Below, in pieces: positions 20,501 through 27,311 of a stretch of 36,144 nucleotides of DNA. Location of the stretch: assembly GCA_900128585.1 (NCBI GenBank), contig LT642170.1:9676-45819 (forward strand). The letters are read 5' to 3'. Under the pieces are notes generated by a model. That model did not search any database. It saw nothing but the letters and a program-made list of their open reading frames with translations, and was not told the origin of the DNA. Within the stretch, counting starts at the first letter, position 1; the number at the start of each line of letters is the position of its first letter. The translations under genes were made by a program, and so were the position numbers. The stretch is from Stramenopiles sp. TOSAG23-3. Taxonomy: Eukaryota > Sar.

Positions 20501-22446
20501 CTTCGTATTTTTTCGGACACTTGAAAGCAGGGACACAATACTCCTTTCGAATGGCGTATGAGAGCACGCAAGGCTTTGGCGACTACAGCCAAACGTTCGA
20601 CGCCACCACGCCCACCCAGAGCACGAAGCAAAATTTAGCAAACTTTGCTGTGAGTAGAACGGGTGCGAAAGAGTGCACAATCTCATGGGACGCGCCCTCA
20701 GGGACCAATAGGCACGGTTTTAAATACTACTATTTTCAGCAAAAGGAGTACAATTCATTGTACGAGGGACGCGTGTACGGGTACGACGAAACCGCAAACA
20801 TCTATTCTATAGTGCAGAACAAGTCTACTATTGCTTCCCCGTACAAACTGGAGAATTTGAATGCAAAAAGCACCTATGACTTCTCACTGGCGTACGTCAA
20901 CGATGCGGGTGTGGGTGGAGTATCCGAGGGCCGTTGCGCCCCGCACAGCGTAGTCGCCGCAAGTTCATCGACATTCGAAGACAGGACAACGCTATCGTTT
21001 TACACCCCCTATGTAAACAGCGGAGCGAACGTGGTTTCTACAAACTTTGCCCTCCGGAAACGCCTCATTAGCCCCACGGTGTTTTCCGTATCGCTTAATG
21101 TGGAGAGCCCTATGGCCTCTTCGCTCAACAACGGGTCACTAGGAGGGCAGTACCGCCTTGTTGTTGACGGGCAGTACAGCAATTGCATCAATTGGGACGA
21201 TTCAGGGGCTGGGGTAGAATCAGCGATAGAAGCAATACCCAGCGTGAAGAAGGTTCGAGTTACAAGAAACGACCTTTCCTCCAGATCCAGAGTCTGGAAA
21301 GTTACATTCTTAGACAAGGTCGACGGCACCAGGAAAGTAGAGCCCGATTTTCAATATCAACCAAACGAAAGGCTGGCACGGGCTGTAGTGATCGGAAACG
21401 GTACAAACCGAACTTATCATTTTTGGAGACTCACCAACACCTCCGACCCCGCGCCAGTTCTGTTCTATTTTCACAGCCCGGACGGTGGGATTAATGAGTG
21501 CAGAAACGATGGGTGGGTTCAACTCGCCGCGTCTAGTGGGGCTCACGCCGTCTGCCTCGAGACCACTTCTGCTAGCGAATCCCAATATTTCGAGTGGAAA
21601 ACTTTTCGTGTGAACTACAAGCTGTCAAAGCAGAATGCGTGGAAGATCCCACATATTTTGACGGGCGAATCAAACAGGCCATCTACTTTAACTGGAAACT
21701 TTGAATCCGGTGCAGGAAACAAGTGCGATATGAATTTGGCCTCTGCTGCAGACTTATCGTATGTCAACGAAACTTGGTACGATATTTTCAAGATACCGGG
21801 CGTCCAAATTGATACAAGCAAAGCCTACTTGTTGGGAAAAAAAGATGGTGCTGACATGGCCATGTATGTAAGTCAGTGCATGCAATCCACGTTTCAGGCG
21901 GTCGGTACCCTCTTCAATGGACTCAATAGAGTCTCGATTTACGACGACAAGTGGACATGCCACCCCTACAGCAGCACCGAAAACTCCGCTTCTAACTTCT
22001 GCGTCGATGGCGAGCAAAGTCACAAAAACGGACACTTGGGATGCTGGAACGAAAACCCTGACTATCCTGTTGTATTTGGGTATGGCGCCGACAACGCGCT
22101 CCGGGTTGTCAAGGGATCCTCAGGGGCCATGACGGTGGAAACCTGCCGCACAGAATGCAGTGAATACCTTTATTTTGGAATTAAGAACGGAACGCAGTGC
22201 TTTTGTGACAATCGCTACGACACGTTCGGCCGCGCTGCAGGAGAGTTCAAGTGCTCGATTCCGTGCACGGGCGATGCCAGCACAATGTGCGGTGGGAGAG
22301 ATGGCGATAGAAGAGAATACGTATCTGTCTTCACAACTGCGCAACCAGCTCTCCAGCCAAATAAATTGCGAGACTTTTATTATCCTGTTCCTATCGTAAA
22401 GAATGATAATCAACATATTGTGATTGATGACTTTATTTTATACTAA
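17548..22446 (+). CDS. Large secreted multidomain protein (EGF, PAN-like, FN3-like, WSC)
   Basis: This 1632-residue single-exon protein has a signal peptide ('LLRFVQSLLVFGALANA', about residues 11-27) and no C-terminal membrane helix, so it should be secreted or wall-attached. Parts in order: an unrecognised N-terminal domain (about 28-265); an EGF-like module (about 275-310, six Cys, ending CLCKNGYKGPFC); a PAN/apple-like Cys module (about 380-440, 'CCQLCQSYKDCKAWKF'); a Cys-rich WSC-like segment (about 450-552, 'CYCMKQKSC'); a Ser/Pro linker (about 630-660, SPSPS type); an unrecognised beta-rich part; two FN3-like domains (about 930-1130); a beta-rich repeat of the 'AIEAIPSVKKVRVTR' kind (about 1197-1270) seen in many algal and oomycete surface proteins; and a clear WSC domain (about 1496-1595, 'GCWNE...CRTEC...CFCDN...CTGD...MCGG'). 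WSC modules bind glycans. A cell-surface or matrix adhesion role is inferred. Confidence 0.85.
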   Translation: MVPTKFGIKCLLRFVQSLLVFGALANAQFNIQNSGLNERGCGHVGQTTPKVCTVSQAMQSNGVNFNGLVVAFAARPQSNGVNFKVHNVKFGDDYMEKAAGLDYDGMFPTDTTPKTNGWMSVYYIGGNHLEGVTRDISYTLTPDANKEIGKVVWSRILVRGAKGIVPLKLFQGGGVPGTQSKTITNTLYDTYGKSVNAQWFGFMFFRKEAQADCGTCFNVPGGSKNTEIKAKSNLGFGTSKVTSGETDGEVTFTWEHTFDNSPYGHAVFAVYRDKSPCENPNFSCGANGACKNTFYNDCLCKNGYKGPFCQYGPQQMYIHDNAFRKRRYIESPDANTNAIQIKHSMPPRKYSYPCTFLEDIELLGENFVGGFLNIVNTTGECCQLCQSYKDCKAWKFDKSDASVATRGQCWLQKTVGARRESPASGTGQRWDSGIRYDAERDYNFVWQYKGQCDPAGTNNDDWAYPVTTGTASSFKVPARHSIIEGTGRSKGMKSCYDQCKTQFDTGASPFDENFNDGYQGGINVQFTNSQCYCMKQKSCPSPSTPGYRTFSYREKIAPAKALYVATCTRNSHTDGNQAKVDRVYVNGPGITINGDQDYYNGLRMTEVKNELVSDSSTTYDVTEHFTQMVPSPSAVNVPSPSEITSTSPSPSGNETVSVSTTSYVQVSYETSVQISVPTPSQREVPTKYTNYSRRLQIFKLVGGLGASYNSGNSRLEGNPSETEDYFVNIHLNSVGQNAGGVAVMTFSAEDLKGTNDLDSTKVFGNVAATATKSTLNETDANKFKKGGLAVDFACFNAFNSANGGFMYHDSTQQNVVTDHDTQLKGRMDVGFASSVREVSAGGQSLGFHWSRGSDNSDAGAFHHTMVHLVDELTKTPNGAPTLTLDSSGTTATVDSMKANLTLSISNTGVTNDYPSETDIGLDIPIQYLGPYFGGEPHNKIIGFIMEYKETGASNKFILHNYVSMVNPEEGGSTDVPKDTFDILPTSYFFGHLKAGTQYSFRMAYESTQGFGDYSQTFDATTPTQSTKQNLANFAVSRTGAKECTISWDAPSGTNRHGFKYYYFQQKEYNSLYEGRVYGYDETANIYSIVQNKSTIASPYKLENLNAKSTYDFSLAYVNDAGVGGVSEGRCAPHSVVAASSSTFEDRTTLSFYTPYVNSGANVVSTNFALRKRLISPTVFSVSLNVESPMASSLNNGSLGGQYRLVVDGQYSNCINWDDSGAGVESAIEAIPSVKKVRVTRNDLSSRSRVWKVTFLDKVDGTRKVEPDFQYQPNERLARAVVIGNGTNRTYHFWRLTNTSDPAPVLFYFHSPDGGINECRNDGWVQLAASSGAHAVCLETTSASESQYFEWKTFRVNYKLSKQNAWKIPHILTGESNRPSTLTGNFESGAGNKCDMNLASAADLSYVNETWYDIFKIPGVQIDTSKAYLLGKKDGADMAMYVSQCMQSTFQAVGTLFNGLNRVSIYDDKWTCHPYSSTENSASNFCVDGEQSHKNGHLGCWNENPDYPVVFGYGADNALRVVKGSSGAMTVETCRTECSEYLYFGIKNGTQCFCDNRYDTFGRAAGEFKCSIPCTGDASTMCGGRDGDRREYVSVFTTAQPALQPNKLRDFYYPVPIVKNDNQHIVIDDFILY

Positions 22447-22743
22447 TACTATTATTGACATTATTACCAAGAGTAGTAACAACACTGTATAAAAGACGAC
22501 TAGTAATAATTCGATGTTACATGTATTAGCTATATTGTCTCGACCAAAGACTTCCATCCCGGAATTGCTGTTGGTATGTTTTTTTCTTCTTCTTCTAAAC
22601 ATATATATAAGCTACACAGCAGCAGCAAATAATTATGAGATGTTTTGTTGAATGTTTTTAACTTTTTACTACACATTAATTTTATCATTGAAAAACAGCA
22701 TCAAAACGACTATTTACATTTGTTTTTATCAGCGTTACGCTCC
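22447..22743. other. Convergent AT-rich intergenic region
   Basis: I see nothing beyond AT-rich sequence between the ends of two convergent genes. Confidence 0.5.
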
Positions 22744-23883
22744 CTACCAATTTTTAGTGTACCCAATTTTTCCACCCTTGTAGTTGTAAATCGGCAAGCG
22801 CTCCATGATCTCTCGCCCCGACGTGTACTTTCCGAACATGGACGTTGGCTTACTGTTCCAGATTCTTCTGCTTTCCGCCTCCGTCCAGGGCATGACCCCT
22901 TCGTGTGTCACTGCAGTGCTGACATCTGCCCCATGAAGCTTTCCCGGGCCGAGCTCGTAGTGTATTTTTTTGAAGTTGTTGTAGTATTGGGCTGACGATG
23001 GGCGACTCTTTGTGTTGGAGCGAAACACCCAAGAATCCGCACGCTTCAACGATGTCTTGAAATGTTTTTCTTCCTCCAGCTTTTGCCTGCTCTGTCTCTT
23101 TGCCGTGCTCTCCACAAAACCTCGGTTCTCGCGCCAATTGTTGTTGTCGTGTGTTCTAAGGGGTCCTCGCAGGCTTGCCTGCTCCATTTCCTGCTTTCGC
23201 AGCTTGTACAGTTGCACGGGGACAATGCTTTTCCCACAGAAGGACGGGCTTTGGTTTATTTTATTGTGAACATTTCTGTATCGGGGAATTCCACTTCCGA
23301 GCTCTTTGTGGCTTTGACTAATGTAAATGGCGTCCGCCCCTTGGTTCGCAGGCAAACGACTCGCCCCTACATGCTTGTGGTGGATGACGCAGTCGCGGTG
23401 ACCTGCAGCGCCCACTTTCGAGGTTCCCTTTCGCCGCTTTGACTTGGCACTGGATGCGCGTCGATTTGCCTGCACACGGCGTGACCCACGAGGCCGCGGC
23501 GGCGGCCGTCGCAGCCCCTCCCCGCTGGCCCTGCGCCGACCCTCCCCGCTGGCCCTGCGCCGACCATTTTGCGAAGGGTTTCCAGTAGATGACGTTCCAA
23601 CCTTCCCGTCCCCGTACTGATCCATCGTAAGTACCAATTTAACCATGTCGGCGCCGTCACCGGCCACGCCGTCGCCAAAGTACTTGCATTGGAAGGTTTT
23701 GCAGAACTTGTAATTCTTCCCGTACTGTTTCTTCAGGTTCCCCGTGGTGTTTACGGCCGACCGAGGCCTTTCCCCTGCCGGCCTTCTCAAACTTTGGTAG
23801 TGCTTTGGGGCAATCAAGCAATACTTTGACGTTGGAACAGCCGACTTAGGGCGCGACGTAGTTTTCTTTGTGGACGTGATCAT
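22744..23883 (-). CDS. Basic low-complexity protein with RPxSA motifs
   Basis: The family is not recognised. The first real ATG is at 23883 (MITSTKK), giving 379 residues; the open frame extends 30 nt further only via a GTG. The protein is strongly basic (Arg/Lys/Ser-rich), with no signal peptide, membrane segment or long coiled coil. Short motifs 'RPKSA', 'RPRSA' and 'RPSSA' are spread over its length; RPxSA-type motifs are frequent in axonemal and basal-body proteins, so a microtubule or ciliary role is possible but only inferred. A perfect 24-bp tandem duplication gives two copies of GRRRASGE. The C-terminal 70 residues ('GVMPWTEAESRRIWNSK' to 'YTKNW') are less low-complexity and are probably the conserved part. 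Confidence 0.7.
   Translation of the reverse strand: MITSTKKTTSRPKSAVPTSKYCLIAPKHYQSLRRPAGERPRSAVNTTGNLKKQYGKNYKFCKTFQCKYFGDGVAGDGADMVKLVLTMDQYGDGKVGTSSTGNPSQNGRRRASGEGRRRASGEGLRRPPPRPRGSRRVQANRRASSAKSKRRKGTSKVGAAGHRDCVIHHKHVGASRLPANQGADAIYISQSHKELGSGIPRYRNVHNKINQSPSFCGKSIVPVQLYKLRKQEMEQASLRGPLRTHDNNNWRENRGFVESTAKRQSRQKLEEEKHFKTSLKRADSWVFRSNTKSRPSSAQYYNNFKKIHYELGPGKLHGADVSTAVTHEGVMPWTEAESRRIWNSKPTSMFGKYTSGREIMERLPIYNYKGGKIGYTKNW
23517..23564. repeat. 24-bp perfect tandem duplication inside a gene
   Basis: The unit CCTCCCCGCTGGCCCTGCGC-CGAC occurs at 23517-23540 and again at 23541-23564. It keeps the frame and adds eight residues (GRRRASGE type) to the basic protein on the - strand. Confidence 0.95.
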
Positions 23884-24656
23884 CGGCGACCTTGGCTTCT
23901 TTGCCCACTCCACTTTACAACACCCTGCTCAATCAATCCTCCGACTTCGATTAAATTCCGTTCAAACCAACTTTATTCATTTCCAATCAACTCTCCTAAA
24001 TTTCTCATGTCCCATTAAAAAAGAAAATTCTCCTTCATCATTATGAATAATTTCAACCTATATAATTTTATTCATTCATTTGAAAATCTTCTTTGCAAAT
24101 AATATATATTATATAAAAAATAAAAATATTATTATTATATTTTTTTTTATCGGTTACACATATCTTTCTATCTTTCTTTCTTTCTTCTTTCTTTCTTTGT
24201 TTGTTTGTTTGTTTGTTTCTTTCTTTCTTTCTTTCTTTCGACTCTTTCTTTCTTCTTTCTTTCGACTCTTTCTTTCTAAATTATATCAATAGGGTTTATA
24301 TTAGGTTATTATTAATATAAATATCTTCTTTCTTCTTCTTCTTCTCATCAAACAAAAGCTAAAGAGAAGAAAGAAGAAGAAAGAGAGGAGAAGAAGAATG
24401 AAAAAAATAATATTATTTTTATTTCATTCTTCATTTACTACTTTATTACTGGTATTTATTACTACTCTTCTTCTTCACAATTTCAGACAATGAGGAAAAC
24501 GATTAACGATGAGGAAGAAATTAAAAACGATCGTTTGGTATTTTTTTAGCATGGCATATAGGTATGTTTTTTGAGATTTCTTTTCTTCATTCTTGGATAC
24601 TTATTCTGTCTTTATTCTTCGCGTTGTATAGTTATTGGTGAGAGTGGAAGGATTGT
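23884..24656. other. AT-rich divergent intergenic region with CTTT/GTTT arrays
   Basis: No gene is supported. About 24165-24275 is a compound CTTT, GTTT and TTCTTTC microsatellite, then GAA and TTC tracts to about 24475. It is the upstream region of both the basic protein gene (-) and the selenoprotein K-like gene (+). Confidence 0.65.
24165..24275. repeat. CTTT/GTTT compound microsatellite
   Basis: TTTC units, then five GTTT units, then TTTC units again and two copies of CGACTCTTTCTTTCT. Confidence 0.9.
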
Positions 24657-25145
24657 ATGTCAAAGTCGGCCCCTGTCCGCATTGTCAATGGGCAAGTCCT
24701 TCGTGCTGGGGAGACGCCTAGTGGTGGTGGTGGTGGTGGTAGTGTTAGTAGTGGTGGCGGTGGCAGGGACTTAGAATCTGGACGGAGCCTTGGCTCGGGG
24801 ACGGGATCTGCAGGAAACCCTGGGGCATCGACATTTTCGTCGTTGAATGGTGCGACGGGGATCAATTTTGATGGCAACAACAAGTACAAGTATGGGGCCG
24901 TGTTTCTGTTTCTTCTTATGTTTGGCCTTCGCGCGGCGGTGCCGATGGTAATGCTGTATATTCTTTACCAAGTTTTTTCGACCATTCAACGAACGTCGGC
25001 GCATAGGGGGGGCGGATCTAGCGCAAGTGGACCTTCCCGATCTTCTGGCACGCAGCGACCCGCCAGGACCCCGGGTTCGAACATTCGAACGGTCAGGGAT
25101 TTGCCGAAACCGCCACCCAGTGCCTGAGGTCGAGGGGGGTGCTAA
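24657..25145 (+). CDS. SELENOK: Selenoprotein K-like membrane protein, TGA read as selenocysteine
   Basis: The plain reading ends at a TGA (25125-25127) after 156 residues. I extend through it to TAA at 25143-25145, giving 162 residues with Sec157. Reasons: the N-terminus 'VRIVNGQVL' (7-15) matches the short N-terminal motif of selenoprotein K; one membrane segment follows (about 80-108); the C-terminal cytosolic part is Gly/Ser/Arg/Pro-rich and ends 'DLPKPPPSA-U-GRGGC'. In known selenoprotein K the Sec sits in the same place, after Pro/Gly-rich sequence and directly followed by Gly-Arg. A SECIS element lies downstream (25227-25315). Selenoprotein K acts at the ER membrane in ER-associated degradation and palmitoylation complexes in animals. 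Unusual here: a long Gly/Ser-rich insert (about 22-68) between the N-terminal motif and the membrane helix, and four residues after Gly-Arg. Without Sec insertion the protein would lack its last six residues. Confidence 0.87.
25125..25127 (+). promoter_or_regulatory. In-frame TGA, predicted selenocysteine codon
   Basis: The next codons are GGT CGA GGG GGG TGC TAA, so the Gly-Arg after Sec matches the selenoprotein K family ending. The base after TGA is G. Confidence 0.85.
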
Positions 25146-25196
25146 ACCAGCTCTTGTTCGTCGCACAGGTCCGGTTTTGCCCTGTGCTGGTTTAGC
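25141..25196 (+). promoter_or_regulatory. Stem-loop directly after the Sec codon (possible Sec redefinition element)
   Basis: The 5' arm GCTAAACCAG (25141-25150) pairs perfectly with CTGGTTTAGC (25187-25196). A second stem CACAGG (25164-25169) pairs with CCTGTG (25181-25186) and closes an 11-nt loop; 13 nt bulge out on the 5' side only. It starts 13 nt after the TGA and includes the TAA stop in its 5' arm. In vertebrate SELENON a stem-loop a few nt after the UGA stimulates Sec recoding; the same role here is inferred. It lacks the SECIS quartet, so it is not the SECIS. Confidence 0.6.
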
Positions 25197-25226
25197 CCCC
25201 CCATCTCCCCGTTCTGGTTCTGACCC

Positions 25227-25315
25227 TATCCTTGTTGGTGTAGTATATGACGCGGCACGCATGAAATCTTTCCGTCAAAGAATGCGAGCAGCCGATACTA
25301 CCGTGGTGTGGGATA
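25227..25315 (+). promoter_or_regulatory. SECIS element, form 2
   Basis: It has all canonical parts. Quartet: 5' TGAC (25248-25251, within ATGA) opposite CGAT (25293-25296), giving U-U, G-A, A-G, C-C. Helix II: 25252-25262 against 25282-25292, nine Watson-Crick pairs and two mismatches. Then GAAA (25263-25266) supplies the unpaired A motif 11 nt after the quartet. A mini-helix TCTTT (25267-25271)/AAAGA (25277-25281) with a 5-nt loop makes it form 2. Helix I includes GTAGT (25240-25244)/ACTAC (25297-25301) and an outer TATCC/GGATA pairing. It begins about 100 nt after the predicted Sec codon, in the 3' UTR. Confidence 0.85.
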
Positions 25316-25769
25316 AATATCTAAACATATACTATGATATAATATAATTTGTTTTTCTAAGGAACGACCTCCATATTTTGCGGCATGAGATGAGCGAATA
25401 ATCGCCCACCGTCGCGACAGGTTTAAACCTCGTTGATGTAATTTGACTAAATAAATCTACAAATGTACAAAGTATTATGCACTTTGTACGGAATATCAGT
25501 TGTTTATTTAGGACAACGTGCACAATATTAAATATTCCTCCTCTCTTATTATCATATTTATTAATTTTTCCTTTTCACTTTTCAGCTTTTCAGTGTAGTA
25601 TTAATATTAGAAGTCACTATTGCGCTGCTGTTAATAGTAGTTAGTAAAATACAGCTTTAAAAAAAATATCACCACGGAAAATGGTCAAGATTTTAATTTT
25701 TTACATGAAAAAATTTACCGGGTGTATTTTAGATTTTGTTCATAAACCGAGAGGGGCGGACACCGCCTT
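25316..25769. other. AT-rich convergent intergenic region
   Basis: No further gene is seen. It is the remaining 3' region between the selenoprotein gene and B9D1. Confidence 0.5.
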
Positions 25770-26390
25770 TTACCTCCTCGTCTGCAAGGTCTTCCCTTCC
25801 GTGTACCCAAAGTGCCCCATGCTCTTGGTCGTCACGTTGAAGGTGACTTTGACTATGCCGCAAGACTTGACTCGCGTCACTTCGCGATCTCCGTTCCTGG
25901 CCGGAAACTTATTATCTCTAAACTCAGCAGGGGCGTTCAACAGCCATCCCAGGAACTCCTGCAGGGGCGACGATGCCAGTGGGGCAAACATGTGAACGTA
26001 CCGCGTGTGCTTTCCCGCGGTCGTAGGCATAAGCACGGCGCCGTACCCCCGCACGATCAGGCCCCTGTCCACCACCGTAAGGACCAGGCGCGGCCACCCA
26101 AAGGCGTTCGTCGACGAAAACGTCGACGATATGGGAAAGTTCCACACCACGCTGGCACCGGACCGTGAGGTTTCGTTGACGGAATACTGACTATCGTTGG
26201 TTGCGAGCATGGGCCCGTCTTGGATTCGCCAATCTGGGCCGTAGGAAAAGTCGTACGTGCACGCGAGTGAGTCGTGCCCGCGAAACATCCCGCTCTCTAC
26301 TTGACCCGACACGTTCACTAGAAAATGCTTCGGGCCATCGTTCGTTTCCCCGGCGACCGCATTCAACCGTGCTCTTGCTATCGCATTCAT
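25770..26390 (-). CDS. B9D1: B9 domain-containing protein 1, ciliary transition-zone component
   Basis: The 206-residue product is nearly all one B9 (C2-like) domain. Visible family signatures are 'VSGQVESGMFRGHDSLACTY' region (about residues 27-46), 'GPDWRIQDG', 'VVWNFPISSTFSSTNAFGWPRLVLTV' region (about 81-106), 'VRGYGAVLMPTTAGKHTR' region and 'SPLQEFLGWL'. Length fits animal B9D1 (about 200). B9D1 joins B9D2 and MKS1 in the MKS module at the ciliary gate, so the organism should keep a transition zone of the MKS type. This lineage trait argues against groups that have lost the module. Single exon, start at the ATG after a GAACGAAAGA leader on the - strand. Confidence 0.94.
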   Translation of the reverse strand: MNAIARARLNAVAGETNDGPKHFLVNVSGQVESGMFRGHDSLACTYDFSYGPDWRIQDGPMLATNDSQYSVNETSRSGASVVWNFPISSTFSSTNAFGWPRLVLTVVDRGLIVRGYGAVLMPTTAGKHTRYVHMFAPLASSPLQEFLGWLLNAPAEFRDNKFPARNGDREVTRVKSCGIVKVTFNVTTKSMGHFGYTEGKTLQTRR

Positions 26391-27311
26391 TCTTTCGTTC
26401 TAATTTGTTCGTTCGATTTTCACTGCGCTATACTGACCTTTATTAATTACCGCACGGACGGATAAGGCGGATACCCCAAAAAATCGTTTCCCTCTTCTTC
26501 TCTATTTATATATGCCACACGAACGCACGCACGAAACGGTCGTCACGGCAGGCACACACGGAACGGGCAAAGCAAATGACAAAGAAAGGTTGACACCCTT
26601 TCCAAACCACGAAAAACAAAAAAATAACTGATACACTGAACCTTTGAAACGAAATCAACCGGTCGGTTCAATTGATCAACCCCGATTCCACCGTTATTCC
26701 TTTCCCTTTCCTTTTAATTAGTATGAACTTCATTCATCACAATATACAATAATTGTTATTTCCATTTTTTCTTTTTCTTTTTTCTAAATTTTTTTTTTAA
26801 TTAATTATTATTAATTAATTATTTATTATATTTTCCTTTCTTCTCTTTCCTACTATTTCTATGTTGTTAACAATAATTTAAATATTATAATTATTATTAT
26901 TTATTATTATTTTTTGAAATTAAAGAAATAATTATACATACATGACACAGCATGAATTCAAAACCAACTAAACAGTTTAATAAGAACAGAGCATAGGGAA
27001 TCGGGTTTTAAATTTGAAAAACCAACGATTTAGAGTTAAGAATAGGGTATATAAACAAATTAGGGGTAATATTAGGGTTTTAAAATCAAAAGATTCGTTC
27101 TTCGTTCTTCGTTCGATCGTTCTTCGTTCTTTTCAAAGAAGAAGAAATACCCAGAAGAAGAAGTAAGAGAAGATAACTGTTTGATTTGTTTCATTCATTC
27201 ATTCATTCATTCATTTTTTTGTTTGTTTCTTTTGTATGTATGTACATTTTTGTTGTTGTGTATTAATGTTTGATTGTTCAGTTCAGATCAGTTCCGCATT
27301 ATAATACCACT
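26391..27311. other. Divergent AT-rich intergenic region
   Basis: No gene is seen. It shows short TTAA palindromic patches (about 26800-26830), TTCGTTC units (about 27097-27130) and a TTCA tetramer array (about 27190-27215). It is the shared upstream region of B9D1 and the GH2 gene. Confidence 0.6.
27190..27215. repeat. TTCA tetranucleotide repeat
   Basis: Six TTCA-type units in the upstream region of the GH2 gene. Confidence 0.85.

Noticed and set aside
25141-25196. The strong stem-loop after the TGA as the SECIS element
   Set aside because: It has no ATGA/GA quartet and no unpaired AA in the apical loop. The hairpin at 25227-25315 has both.
27030-27085. TTAGGG/AGGGTTT-like words suggesting an interstitial telomere
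   Set aside because: The words are isolated and degenerate with no tandem array; those near 33400-33432 are the same.
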